From Chitinophagaceae bacterium (lineage in GTDB: Bacteria > Bacteroidota > Bacteroidia > Chitinophagales > Chitinophagaceae), in the NCBI GenBank assembly GCA_947454235.1, contig CANGIY010000002.1, positions 357,296 through 421,295 of the forward strand: 64,000 nucleotides of DNA, given 5' to 3'. Both the position numbers and the translations under genes were made by a program. This document shows, in pieces, positions 16,105 through 27,500 of this stretch. The first letter of the stretch is position 1. Each line of letters opens with the position of its first letter. The notes beneath the pieces are model-generated. The model worked only from the letters and a program-made list of their open reading frames with translations. It made no database searches and was not told where the DNA came from.

Positions 16105-16917
16105 TTAAAACAAAGTATCCTCAGCCAGCTTCACCTCGAAATCTTTGAGATGGCGTGTGGTATCGCCTTGAATTTTCACAAGTCCGGTTTCGGCAAGCTT
16201 ACGCAATCGCCAGGCGAGGTACAAATCGCCGGGAGTAGGCACATCTTTGGTAAGTACCTGATTGATGACCTTACTTGCTCGTTGAAATTGTTGGGTGCAT
16301 TGTTCTAAAATCAGGCTGTCGTAGTATTTTTCGGGTACGCCTTTAAACTTAGAATGACCTTCCTTGATGCGCACAGGTGCATTCTCTTCAACCATTTTTT
16401 CCCATTCAGGTACTAATATTTCAAATTCTGAAGGCGTTACAGGTCGGGCAAGCTTTGAAGCTTTGGCCATTTCAGCAGGGCTTACTTCTGAAAAACTCTT
16501 GGGGAAATAAAGTTTTTTATCGGCATCTAAAAAAGGTAACCCGCCAATATTCACCACATAAACCCTACCTTGGTATTTAACAAGGTATTTTAACGCCCAC
16601 AAATACACTAAGTAATCAGTAGGCCACGGTGACACCCAAATCCAAATCTGGTCTTGTTCCTTTTTTGAAAGTTCGTTTGCTGCCATCAACAGACTTTCCA
16701 AATCACCTACTTCAGGCAAGTCTTTTTCGTGTGACAATACTTCGCGCCAAAATTCTGTTCTTAGTGCTGAAAATTTTTGTCCTTCTGCCCTTTTAAGCGG
16801 TCCTACAGTTAAAACATCTTTTATTGGCAGCACCACCCCAGTTACTTTATCGGTAGTTGCAATTGCTTCTTTAAGCGGATTGGCAGCAAAATCGCCAGTG
16901 ATCACATGATGAATCAA
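16105..16917 (-). CDS. DUF1835 domain-containing protein
   Basis: A 270-residue cytosolic protein. The N-terminal MIHHVITGDFAANPLKEAI is the typical opening of DUF1835, followed by VTVGPL-like, QIWIWVSPWPTDYLVYLWAL and YVVNIGGLPFLD segments. The C-terminal part (DLYLAWRLRKLAETGLV) resembles DUF3658, the usual partner domain. The start is a TTG at 16917, supported because it gives the family N-terminus and no ATG is nearby. Function unknown. Last of the minus-strand run that begins with glf, though a 29-bp gap separates it from the lipoprotein. Confidence 0.85.
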   Translation of the reverse strand: MIHHVITGDFAANPLKEAIATTDKVTGVVLPIKDVLTVGPLKRAEGQKFSALRTEFWREVLSHEKDLPEVGDLESLLMAANELSKKEQDQIWIWVSPWPTDYLVYLWALKYLVKYQGRVYVVNIGGLPFLDADKKLYFPKSFSEVSPAEMAKASKLARPVTPSEFEILVPEWEKMVEENAPVRIKEGHSKFKGVPEKYYDSLILEQCTQQFQRASKVINQVLTKDVPTPGDLYLAWRLRKLAETGLVKIQGDTTRHLKDFEVKLAEDTLF

Positions 16918-16946
16918 AGTCTTTGAATATTAATGGTTTGTAACCT

Positions 16947-17537
16947 TTATTTAACCTGATAAGTAATAACCATTTCTTTCTTAGAACCCATGAGAGGCTT
17001 GTCGTACTGCTGAATTTGAATGGTATTCATGGGCAGGTAAACCAATTTTTGTTCGCGCTCATTCCAGAATGTCTTCTCGAGTGTTTCTGCGAAAATACCC
17101 GTCACTTTCCCTGTTCTGTTATCGACAGTTACCAATAATTGCTGGGTGTGCTGTTTTTTTGAAATGGCCTTATAAAGCAAGTTGTGGCTTTGCGTATAGT
17201 CATCATCAAACTGACTGAATGTATAACGTCTGATGGTTTCAGAGTCACTGATATCAGCATCGGCAAATTCCTTTACAATTGGGCGCCAGTCAAGCACATC
17301 GACGTTGGTGTATGAAGTATCGGTTTTATCGTTTATCCTTACAATCTTGCGGAAAGAAATAGGTTCACCCGCATGGGTTGTCCACTGGTCCAAAATAAAT
17401 TGCTTCAGACTAAAGTTGTAGTAATTGTTACTTTCAAATTTGCGTAACGGATCATCTTCTTTACAAGAAGCCATAGACAACAGTGCAGCACAAAATGCAC
17501 CAACAGACAAGAACGATTTAAGACTTTTGTTCACCAT
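16947..17537 (-). CDS. Lipoprotein, function unknown
   Basis: A 196-residue product from the ATG at 17537; an upstream TTG would add seven unlikely residues. The signal has the lipobox SMASC (about residue 25), followed by KEDDP, so it should be lipidated. The mature part has YYNFSLKQFILDQ, VLVTVDNRTGK-like strands and a final MVITYQVK strand, resembling small beta-sheet lipoproteins. I do not recognise a family. It starts 26 bp after the yqgE stop and is probably co-transcribed with it. Confidence 0.75.
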   Translation of the reverse strand: MVNKSLKSFLSVGAFCAALLSMASCKEDDPLRKFESNNYYNFSLKQFILDQWTTHAGEPISFRKIVRINDKTDTSYTNVDVLDWRPIVKEFADADISDSETIRRYTFSQFDDDYTQSHNLLYKAISKKQHTQQLLVTVDNRTGKVTGIFAETLEKTFWNEREQKLVYLPMNTIQIQQYDKPLMGSKKEMVITYQVK

Positions 17538-17563
17538 GCGAAAATAAGTAAAATTCAACGAGG

Positions 17564-18151
17564 TCAGTTCATTTGTGGATCTATAGGGATATGAGCCAGA
17601 AAAGAATATTCCTTACCCAAATCTTCAATTGCGGTTTTCCATACTTCGTCGCAATCAGTATCGAAAATGATGTTCTTTTTACCCGGTCCTACAAACCAAG
17701 TTCCTTCATTCATTTCCCTTGCCAACTGCCCTTCTGACCAACCACTATAGCCAAGAAAAACCCGGATATTTTTTTCGGAGATTAGCGAGCCTCGTACCAA
17801 ATCTTTGAATAATTCGAAACTACCTCCCCAGTAAATACCGGGAATAACCTCTACCCCACCTAACTGTGCAGGTATTGTATGCAAAAAATGAAGCGTATCG
17901 GGTTGCACAGGGCCGCCTTTATAAACGACAATTTCACTTTGATATGGCTCAAGCTCCTGAATCAAATCGCCAATAGTAATGTTTAACGGTTGATTGATGG
18001 TATAGCCCACACTACCCTCTTCGCCATGTTCACACATAAAAACAACGGTTCGTGCAAACTCAGAATCATTCAAAAATGGACCGGCAATTAAAAGCTTACC
18101 CTTTTCAGGTGGCTGCGGCTTCAGGTTTTCAGCTATATTGATAAATTCCAT
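17564..18151 (-). CDS. yqgE: YqgE/AlgH family protein
   Basis: A 195-residue UPF0301 protein. Family marks in order: GKLLIAGPFLND, FARTVVFMCEH, GSVGYTINQPL, VYKGGPVQPD, VFLGYSGWSEGQL and the terminal HIPIDPQMN. AlgH was linked to regulation of alginate in Pseudomonas, but the biochemical role is unknown. The ATG at 18151 was chosen over a GTG one codon earlier. It lies 72 bp after the methyltransferase gene, with a near-consensus promoter box (TTTTCTTTG) between them. Confidence 0.93.
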   Translation of the reverse strand: MEFINIAENLKPQPPEKGKLLIAGPFLNDSEFARTVVFMCEHGEEGSVGYTINQPLNITIGDLIQELEPYQSEIVVYKGGPVQPDTLHFLHTIPAQLGGVEVIPGIYWGGSFELFKDLVRGSLISEKNIRVFLGYSGWSEGQLAREMNEGTWFVGPGKKNIIFDTDCDEVWKTAIEDLGKEYSFLAHIPIDPQMN

Positions 18152-18223
18152 CACAATGTCAGTTTTGCTGTAGGTGCAAAGAAAATGGTTTATTTAAAAA
18201 TAATGCAATTGAATGATGTAATT

Positions 18224-19042
18224 CTATTGTTTTACTGCAACAAAGTTCAACCCAAAAAAGAAATACTCTCTCTTCCAACCTGGTTTAGACTGAATAAGCT
18301 GCTCTTTTTGAAGTAGTTCATGCGGATCAGCATTTTTGTAGTGCATAGGCAAAAAGTATCTTACATAATTCACCGAATCTGCAGCTACTTTAAAACCTGC
18401 TTTTTCAAACAATCCACTCCATTTTTTAAGGCTTCTGATATTTTCATTACCTAGCAAAATATCCTTTTTCAACTTTTCGTCATAAAAAGTAATGATGCGC
18501 TTGTTACCCCTGTACTTATATAACTTAATAGACTGTATAATATTGTTGCCGTTTTCTTCAATGCTCACTACCCTGCCACCTTTTTTCAACGACTGATTAA
18601 AGATCCTTAGTGCATCGTCAATGGGTTCAAGATGGTGCAGCGTATCCTGTACGAGTATTACGTCATACACCTCTTTTGCCGGAGGCTGGTCGAACAAATT
18701 TTCATACGAACAAGTAAACAAATCGGTGTTCCCGAACTGGGCGTAATACTGTTTTCGCTTATTGATTGACTCGAAATAAAACTCAAGCGTAGTACCGTGT
18801 GCCTTGATACCGTTTAAAGCCAGGAAAATACAGGTTGTGCCATAGCCACAACCAACGTCAAGTATATTAAGGTTATGCCCGTCTTTTACTTGTTGGAAAA
18901 TGTACTTGAGCCTTTGAACAAAGTAGTTTCTCCTGAAATGAAACGAACCTTGCTCTCCCAAAAACTTGTAGTAAGACTGCATCTCCTGATGCACTTCTAA
19001 TTCTTTCAGTAAAAGCTCAAAAAACTGCTCAGGAGTCACCAT
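18224..19042 (-). CDS. Class I SAM-dependent methyltransferase
   Basis: A 272-residue methyltransferase. Motif I is ILDVGCGYGTTC (about residues 59-70), the acidic end of strand 2 is in TTLEF, and the post-motif strand is YDVILVQDTLHHLEP. The long N-terminal helix pair and the C-terminal VNYVRYFLPMHYKN suggest a small-molecule or glycan-lipid substrate rather than DNA. It follows the glycosyltransferase gene by 22 bp in the glf cluster, so O-methylation of a glycan is a reasonable inference. The substrate is unknown. Confidence 0.85.
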   Translation of the reverse strand: MVTPEQFFELLLKELEVHQEMQSYYKFLGEQGSFHFRRNYFVQRLKYIFQQVKDGHNLNILDVGCGYGTTCIFLALNGIKAHGTTLEFYFESINKRKQYYAQFGNTDLFTCSYENLFDQPPAKEVYDVILVQDTLHHLEPIDDALRIFNQSLKKGGRVVSIEENGNNIIQSIKLYKYRGNKRIITFYDEKLKKDILLGNENIRSLKKWSGLFEKAGFKVAADSVNYVRYFLPMHYKNADPHELLQKEQLIQSKPGWKREYFFFGLNFVAVKQ

Positions 19043-19064
19043 TAATCGTTCGAAAATACTTTAA

Positions 19065-19781
19065 TTATTTATTTGCAACGCTGTTACTAGCTTCTTTCAA
19101 CTGGCGGAATAATTTCATACCATGTTTGATGAAAGAAAACGTCTTTACGCTTGGCGAACCACCCATCCTGTCTCTAAAATGAATGTTCGTCCATGTGATG
19201 CCGGCAAGTTTTTGCGATAAAACAGACACATAAATATTCGCCAGATGGAAATCAGAGGGCACTTTATATGCTATTTGTTCCATCACCGACTTATGTATGA
19301 ACCTGTAAGGCACGTTAGCATCTGGCACCCATACACCTGTTGCTGCAAGGGTGAACATTGTTACGAACCTGGATATTACGAAACGCTTAAAGCCATCATC
19401 GCGTGTTTTACGGTAGCCGTAAACTGCTTTTGATTTTTCTGATAAACGAACAACTTCAGGAAAATATTGTGGATCGCATTGACCGTCAGAATCAATTTGA
19501 AAAATCCAGTCGGCACCTGCTTCTAATGCAAGCTTGTAGCCATATACACACGATTGCCCGTGCCCTGAGTTGGGCTTATCGATAATCTTTATTCTATTGT
19601 GCTTTTGCGCAATATTTGTAAGAATTTCGAGGGTTTTATCTTTTGAACCATCGTTCAAAATGCAAAGAGTATAATTGAGTCCTGATGTATCTAGTGCCTT
19701 CACCCATTCTTCACAAACCGGCGATATAGCTTCTTCCTCATTGTATACAGGCATTATTACCCATAGGTTATTAATTGTCAT
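19065..19781 (-). CDS. Family 2 glycosyltransferase
   Basis: A 238-residue GT-A enzyme. VMPVYNEEEAI, LNDGSKDKT (nucleotide site), KPNSGHGQSCVYGY and the DxD-type FQIDSDGQCDPQ follow in order. The C-terminal half is soluble, without the two-helix anchor of polyprenol-phosphate glucosyltransferases. Its ATG overlaps the end of glf by 11 bp, and the methyltransferase follows, forming a compact three-gene glycan module. Donor and acceptor are unknown; a Galf or other sugar transfer is inferred only from glf. Confidence 0.88.
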   Translation of the reverse strand: MTINNLWVIMPVYNEEEAISPVCEEWVKALDTSGLNYTLCILNDGSKDKTLEILTNIAQKHNRIKIIDKPNSGHGQSCVYGYKLALEAGADWIFQIDSDGQCDPQYFPEVVRLSEKSKAVYGYRKTRDDGFKRFVISRFVTMFTLAATGVWVPDANVPYRFIHKSVMEQIAYKVPSDFHLANIYVSVLSQKLAGITWTNIHFRDRMGGSPSVKTFSFIKHGMKLFRQLKEASNSVANK

Positions 19782-20913
19782 ATTTACTTTTAATAAGGTA
19801 AAAAGTATTCATGGCTCTATCAATCACCTCATCGGTGTTAAAATACTTGTATTCAGCGAGCCTGCCACAAAAATATACATTATTGTTTAAGGTTTCCTGT
19901 TCTGCAAGTGATTTGTATTGTTTATAGATAGCGTCATTTTTTTCGCGCGGCACCGGATAATATGGATCGCCTTCAGCCCTTGGGTATTCGTAAGAAATGA
20001 CTGTATGCGGGTGTTTTTGACCCGTAACGTGTTTAATTTCTACGGTACGTGTGTAATCGTGCTCCTTTGGATAGTTGATTTGCACACAAGGCTGTATATA
20101 TTCCTGGTCGTATTCCTTGAATTCAAATTCAAGGGAACGCCATTCAAGTTGACCGTGTGAATGACCAAAGTATTCATCAATCTGACCCGTATATATCGTA
20201 AGCCTGCCTTTGGGTATTGAATTTCTGATTGATCCAAAGTCTGCCTCCAGCAAAATATCAATGTTTTCGTGCGTCACCATGTTACCGAACATTGCAGTAA
20301 AACCTTTATCGGGTGTCAACTGAAACTTATGGTCAACATAGCGTTCGTCGGTGTTCAGACGCACAGGGATACGACCACAAACAGACGCTGCCAAATCTTT
20401 AGGGTGAATGCTCCATTGCTTGAGCGTATACCCTAAGTAAAAGGTTTCGTACATGTCTTTACCTACCCTGCTAAGTACAAACTCTTCAGAATTGGTTGGG
20501 TTTTCACACTTAATTCTTTTTGATTCTAACAGTGCCTCAACTCCATCAGCATCAAGGGTTTCATCGTTGAAAAACTTGCGCAATGTGAGCAAATTGATCG
20601 GGAAAGGATATAGTTCACCATTGACGCTTGACTTCACTATGTAATTGCCCGGTATCCATCCGGTAAATTTACTGAGGTACTGCACCATTTCTTCACTGTT
20701 GGTTCTGAAATAGTGTGGGCCATAACGGTGAATCATGACTCCTGACTGGTGATAGGTATCAAAGCAGTTTCCGGCAACGTGGTTCCTTTTTTCAACAATT
20801 AGCACTTTTAAATTAAGTTCTGAAGCTAAACGCTCGGCTAAAACGCACCCTACCGGGCCCGCGCCAATGATATAAGCGTCATAATCGGCTCTGAACTCCT
20901 TGACTATGTTCAT
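19771..20913 (-). CDS. glf: UDP-galactopyranose mutase
   Basis: A 380-residue FAD enzyme that interconverts UDP-galactopyranose and UDP-galactofuranose. The Rossmann motif IIGAGPVGCVLAERLA, VEKRNHVAGNCFD, HRYGPHYFRT, FYLGYTLKQWSIHPKDL and the final FCGRLAEYKYFNTDEVIDRA are all diagnostic of Glf. The ATG at 20913 is preferred over an upstream TTG at 20958, which adds 15 residues outside the family start. It leads the glf, glycosyltransferase, methyltransferase module and implies that the cell makes galactofuranose-containing glycans. Confidence 0.95.
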   Translation of the reverse strand: MNIVKEFRADYDAYIIGAGPVGCVLAERLASELNLKVLIVEKRNHVAGNCFDTYHQSGVMIHRYGPHYFRTNSEEMVQYLSKFTGWIPGNYIVKSSVNGELYPFPINLLTLRKFFNDETLDADGVEALLESKRIKCENPTNSEEFVLSRVGKDMYETFYLGYTLKQWSIHPKDLAASVCGRIPVRLNTDERYVDHKFQLTPDKGFTAMFGNMVTHENIDILLEADFGSIRNSIPKGRLTIYTGQIDEYFGHSHGQLEWRSLEFEFKEYDQEYIQPCVQINYPKEHDYTRTVEIKHVTGQKHPHTVISYEYPRAEGDPYYPVPREKNDAIYKQYKSLAEQETLNNNVYFCGRLAEYKYFNTDEVIDRAMNTFYLIKSKYDN

Positions 20914-21025
20914 TATGAAAAAATTCGGTTTTCGATGAGTAAGGCGGTAAAAATACAAAACTTATTAAAATAGGGCGAAGATGAATTCCACTGATATTGA
21001 ATTAGAAAGTATTTTTGCAATATCA

Positions 21026-21481
21026 ATGAAGAACTGTAGACAAATATTTACCCTTTCATTCCTATTTTCGGCATTCATTTTGATGAATGGCTGCAAAAAG
21101 GACCCTGACCAAACTCCCCAATCAATTACTTGTAAAATAAACGGCGTTCCATTTACAAGCAACAATTGTGTGGGCACTCAATATACATTCAGGTCAATGG
21201 GAATTATTGGAGGGCAAGACAGTGTGGGTAAGCCTGAAATTACTTTTTCGTTGTATGTAATGGGTGGTGGCATAACAACACCGGGCACATTTTCGGTTTA
21301 CCCCTACCAAACAGTTTTTGAAATTGATTCAGGTGATGGAAAATTGCACAGATCTGTTTATGGAATTGTTCACATCGAACAGCTAAATCCTTTAAAAGGC
21401 ACATTCGAATTCACCTGTCAGGATTCGTTGAAAATCACTGATGGCGTGTTCACCGGGCGGTATGTTGACGCCACTCACTAA
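21026..21481 (+). CDS. Small lipoprotein, function unknown
   Basis: A 151-residue product from the ATG at 21026 (MKNCRQIFTLSF); the upstream ATG at 20981 adds an acidic stretch before the signal. The lipobox MNGC is followed by KKDPD, favouring lipidation. The mature part has INGVPFTSNN and LKGTFEFTCQDS, resembling the short DUF6252-type lipoproteins of Bacteroidota. A TATTTTTG box sits at 21010-21017, only 8 nt before the ATG. Divergent from glf. Function unknown. Confidence 0.75.
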   Translation: MKNCRQIFTLSFLFSAFILMNGCKKDPDQTPQSITCKINGVPFTSNNCVGTQYTFRSMGIIGGQDSVGKPEITFSLYVMGGGITTPGTFSVYPYQTVFEIDSGDGKLHRSVYGIVHIEQLNPLKGTFEFTCQDSLKITDGVFTGRYVDATH

Positions 21482-21504
21482 AAAGGTATCTCGGTAAAAT
21501 AGCG

Positions 21505-21512
21505 TATCTTTG
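21505..21512 (+). promoter_or_regulatory. Promoter -7 box (TATCTTTG) for the 2030-residue surface protein
   Basis: Exact TAnnTTTG match 61 nt before the ATG at 21574. This leaves room for a leader of about 55 nt and supports the internal start. Confidence 0.5.
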
Positions 21513-21573
21513 AATCATATTTTTCATGGCAGAGATGTCATGCGGATTTTTATTTTTCAAAGTTTTTGTGTGC

Positions 21574-24500
21574 ATGAAATTTAGATTTATTCGAATCATA
21601 GTAACCCTTTCAGTACTTTTTGCTTTCTCACAGGTTGAAGGTCAGATTGTGTGGCAGACTGCTATTGGCTCTGCATGGCTCAATTCCAATAGCTGGACCG
21701 GCGGTGCCCTTCCGGGCTCTACTGACATCGTTCAATTTGACTCTCTTCCTACATCTGCGACAATAGGTGTAGGTATTAAATTCGATAGCGTTTCAGGAAC
21801 TACTCTTGAAATTGGCTCTATTCTCATGTCCAATTACCGCAATAACAATTTGATTATTGGTAATAGTTCAAGCGTTACATCAGGAACATTGAACCTGAAT
21901 GGAAATTCAATTGGCTCAATTAGCAATGTCAAAGTTGCAAACCTTTCTGGCACTACATCTAAACTCACGATTCAAAACACACAAAGCAGCGGCAATAAAT
22001 CAATGCTATTGAATTTAGGCTCGGGCGGTACCATAGTTGCACAAAGGGGAACATCTTCGGCTGTCGGTTCAGGTATTGATTTAAATTGTGAGGTGGCAGC
22101 GACGGGTGGCATTTCTTTTAACGGTGGCGGCACCGTTAATGGCTGGCTGGATACAGGTGTAAATGGAGGGATAATCTATTTAAGTGACACCAATAGTTTT
22201 AACGGTGGTATCAGTGTTGGAAACGCAGATGGTTCCGGTTCTGGAGTTTTGCAATTGAGCAATGCGTACGCAATACTCAACAGTTCAGGGAATGATATCA
22301 ACATCCATAGAAACAGTCAATTATTAATGGCCGGCCCTACAGGTTGTACTTACTATTTGCCAAGTCAATCGTTGCACCTTGCCGGCAATGGCAATACCGT
22401 AACTAGCACAGGTAACGGTGCATTGGTAAACAAAACCAACGGTAATTACTCATGGGGCAGCCCAATAGTACTTGATGAAGACGCTTCGATTTATTGCAAT
22501 GGCTCATCATCAACATTTATGAACCTGATGAACAATGTGAGCGGTTCGGGCAAACTCGTTTTTGGAGGTGTTGGTACTATTTACCTTGGTGGCAGCACAC
22601 ACTCCTATACAGGGGGTACGTTTGTAAACGGAGGTCATGTACAAGTAAACACGCCTACTGGCTTGCCATTTGGAGATTTGAGTATGGCTGCCCCAACCGG
22701 AACAGCTTCAATAACCCTTTCAAGTTCCGTACAAAACGTTCGCAGTCTTTACACTATTACAGATACCAGCGCAACTGGAACTATAACAATAGGACTTGGC
22801 ACCACTCAATTATACATTAATCAGGATACCAACACAGTTTTTGGAAGTGGTAGCAGTCGTCAGAACACATATATCAACGGTATTGGCAGTTTATATAAAG
22901 CGGGAACCGGGCGTCTCTCATTGGCAACTACAGCACTGACATTGCCTGGGGGGTTTAATATTGCAGCGGGAGAATTAAATCTTTGCCCTAAAAACGGTTC
23001 CAGTTCAACGCTAGGCGGCGCTGATACGCTTTCGGGTGGTAATTTGACGACTACTGGTACAAAAGCACGCCAGTCTTTCAATATGGGTACGTTGGTTGTA
23101 GCAAATGATGCGACAATCGATTTAGGCACCGACAGCACACATTCACTAAAGTTCAGCAATTCTTCGTCTATGACCTGGACGACAGGAAAAACACTCACGA
23201 TTCGTCATTGGGTGGGCTTGTACAATGGAACAGCAGGCACAGTTGGAAGGATATTTTTCGGTACTAATGCCTCTGGTTTAACTACTGCTCAACTCGCTCA
23301 AATTTCATTTATCGACACATCGGGCAATGTGTATCAAGCAAAGTTATTAAGTAATGGCGAGCTTGTACCATTAGCACCAACACTAACCACAACATCAGCA
23401 CTTTATGGCCCTTATTGCAACAATGTTGCTAACACGATATCAGTTTCTTACACAGCAGTAGGTCCTTTTACTGATACTTTTAAAGTGCAAATCTCAAATG
23501 CAAGCGGCGTTTTCCCAACCGATTTTACAACGGGCATTATAGGAAGTGGTCTTACATCGCCAATAACTGCGGTAATTCCTTCTGGCATGGCGGCTGGCAC
23601 GGCTTATAGAGTGCGCGTTATTAATGCGCGTCCTACTGCTACTTTTGGCACAAACAATGGAAGCAATATTAGTATTATCGGTTATCCTGTTGTGCCTGCA
23701 ATATCTGTAGCACCAATTATAGGAGTAAACGCAAGTTTTGTTGCTTCTAATGGAGTTTCTGGAGGTGTATGGTCAGTTACCGACACAACTGTTGCATCGG
23801 TGAACGCATCCGGCATTTTAAAAGGACTACGCACAGGTGTAGATACGATCATTTATCAAGTAACCAATACTTGTAGTCTTTCAACTACAGTGCAGGCACC
23901 GTTTTCAGTTGCTCAAGGTCCAGCAATAACTTCCATCAACCCGACAACAGCAATTCCCGGTACTTCATTAACTATTTCAGGCAGCCGCTTCAACAGTTCC
24001 ACCAGTGGAAATGTTGTTTTATTTGGCGATGTTAGGGCTACTGTAACAGCAGCGTCTGCCACTAGCCTTACCGTCACAGTGCCTTCTGCAGCGAGTTTGG
24101 GACAGGTAGTTATTTTAGACACTTTTACAAAACTGATGGCGACATCGGCACAAGTTTTCAAGCCTGCCTATGACACTACGGGATTAATGGCCGATTCTGT
24201 TTACTTCAAAAACGCAACCACTTTTGCAGCTTCCGGCACACCGGTTGGACTCACATCAGGTGACTTGGATGGCGATGGCAAACCTGATATGGTGGTTGTA
24301 AATTCAGGACCAAACAATATTTATATTTACCTGAACAATGCTACAGGACATACAATTGGGGGTAGCTCTTATGCGGCTCCATTGATTTTATCAACAGGTT
24401 TAGGACCACATTATGCTGTTATTTCAGATTTGGACAATGATGGCAAACAAGACATTGTTGTAACGAGTTCGGTTGCAGCAGGTAAAATTTCTGTATTTAG

Positions 24501-27500
24501 GAATACTTCAACACCGGGCACACTTTCATTTGCGACGAGGGTTGATTACAGCACAGGCGGTGCAAATCCATTTGATGTTGCAATTGCTGACCTCGATTTT
24601 GACGGCAAGGCAGATATTGCGGTAACCAACCAAGGTTCTGACAAAGTGGGAATTTTGAAAAACCAGTCGACGCCGGGGGTATTGAATGCCTCTTCGTTCG
24701 CTAATGCAGTCAACTATACAACAGGCTCAAACCCCACGAAACTTACCATTACAGATTTAAATAATGATGCCAAACCAGATATTGCAGTCGTTTGTTTTGG
24801 TTCAAACGTTGTCAATATCTTCAAAAACACCACCAATCAGGGCATCATAAACTCAGGGTCTTTTTCTACGGGAACCTCTTTGACTTCAGGTAACTCTCCA
24901 TTTGGCATCGCATCCGGCGACGTTGATGGCGATGGATTTTCAGATCTGGCAATTACGGATATTGCCGATAACGATGTGATGGTTTTCCGTAACATTTCAA
25001 CAACGGGAAGTGCAATCACTTGTAGTTCAGGCATCAGATTTGCTGCTGGTACCTACCCTAGCGACGTCATATTTACCGACGTAAACGCCGATAAACGACT
25101 TGATATTGCAGCTACGAACTATACTGAAAATCAAGTAACATTTTTGCTGAACAATGCTGCAAGTGGCAGTATATCCACTTCATCATTCAATCATAAAACA
25201 GCTATTTCCTGTGGAGATGCTCCGGGAGCAATCGTTGCAGTAGATGTTGATATTGATAACAAAACCGACATCGCAGTAACTAATCAAACATCGGGTAATT
25301 TCACTGCGCTTAAAAATTACCCTTTGCCATACAACAGTGCTGTATCGGGACCTGATTCTGTTTGTTTGGGTACTAACCCAACCTTAACTAACACTACAAC
25401 AGGTGGAACGTGGCAATCTACAAATTCACACCTTGCAACTGTTTCCGGCACAGGAAATGTAACTACTTTGAACGGCGGTTTAGACACAATTTCATATTAC
25501 ACTGTTGCTCAGGGAGATACTAACTTTTCGATACACCCATTGATGGTAGATGTTTATACGCCTACTACACCAATTTACAGTTCTACAGGTAGTAATTCAG
25601 TGTGCCTTGGTGCGGTATTGTTACTTGCTGATTCTGTAACCGGTGGCAGATGGACGATAGCAAGTGGTGGACGAGGCTCTATCAACGCTTCAGGGGTTTT
25701 CACGGGTACTTCTACTGGTTCCGCTATTGTGACTTATACAGTTTCAAATACCTGCGGAACTACTTCCGATACATTCAATGTCAACATAAACCCATCTTCA
25801 GGATATTCAATTGGTAGAATCAGCGGCACTAGAAATATATGCCGTGGCGGCATCAATATGTATTGCGATACTTCTTTTGGTGGTGTTTGGAGCATTGGCA
25901 ATAGTGCAATTGCAACAGTCAGCCATTCGTCGTTTGATAGCTGTGAACTAGTTACTGGACTGTCTTACGGCACTACTACCCTCACTTATAGTTTTTCAGG
26001 AAGTTGTGGTGTTTACCTTGATACAATCTCGGTGAATGTTGATACCTCAGTTATACTTGATAGCATTTCGGGTAGCAGCTATTTATGCGAAGGAACTTCG
26101 ACAACTTTTAGAAACAGAGTGAGTGGAAACTGGAGCGGCACTACCGGCAGATTGACAATAACATCAGCAGGAGTTGCAACAGGAGTTAGTCAAGGGGCTG
26201 ATACAGTAGTGTTTACCACATCAAATGCCTGCGGGTCGTTCAGCATTTCAAAACCTGTTTTTGTGATTGGTTTACCGCATGCAGGTACAATTACAGGACC
26301 AACAACTGTATGTCCCGGCGACACCATTCAGCTAATTGACACTAATGTTGGTGGGTTATGGACAGTGAGCAATTCAAGAGCTATATCATTAGGGCTTGGG
26401 AAAATTAAGGGTGTAACAACAGGACTCGATACTATAAGGTATGTGATGGCAAATGTGTGTGGTGTAGATACTGCTAAATATACCATTCAGGTAACAAGTA
26501 AACCTATCGTTGGTGCGATTACAGGACCAACAACATTGTGTGTTGGTGGCACAGCAATAGTATCAGATACCACAGCGGGCGGAGTTTGGGCATTTACAAA
26601 TGCGAGTGCTATCATCAGTGATTCAGTAATTACAGGCGTGAGCACTGGAACAGATACGCTCGTTTATGCTGTAACCAATGTATGTGGCACTACCTATACA
26701 ACTAAGGTTATAACGGTCGTGCAAGGTAGAAGTGTTGGAGCTATCACAGGCCCGGCCATTGTATGCGTAGGTGGAAAAATTACTTTGAGCGACACAACAA
26801 CCAGCGGCACATGGTCGGTTACCAACCGCAATGCATCCATTACTACAACAGGAGTTCTAACAGGATTGATTGCAGGGCTTGATACTGTGAAATTTACAAC
26901 CACCGGAACATGCCCGGGTATTGCTACACACGAAGTAAACATTCAACCTGCCCCTGCAACGGGAACTATTATTATGCCGTCAATTGTTTGTGTAGGAGAT
27001 ACAATTGTATTAAAAGATTCAGTGACAGGTGGTACTTGGGTAACTACAGGTCGCTACAGCAGTTTAACTGATTCTAATCTGGCGATTACAGCACTGGGCA
27101 CTGATACAGTATATTATACTGTTACCGCTGCATGTGGTTCTGTAACCATATCTAAGAAATTCACGTCAACAATGCCACCAAAACAGGACACCATAACGGG
27201 GCCTGACAAGTTGTATGTTGGTGAAATTGTCTATTATCAGACAACAAATCGAGGTGGAACCTGGACTACATCTGGCAATGACATTATCGTCACCGGTTCA
27301 GGAAAACTGGGAGCACTCGTAGAAGGAACTGATACACTTTTCTATACAAACTCAAACAGTTGTGGCACAACGATTGCCTATTTGCCAATCACCATTTCTG
27401 CAACGCAAAGTGCTGATGCTATTAAAAGCATGACACTTACCCCTAATCCGAATCAGGGTATATTTAAATTGAGGATGGAAGCCAACCTTGACGAGAGCAT

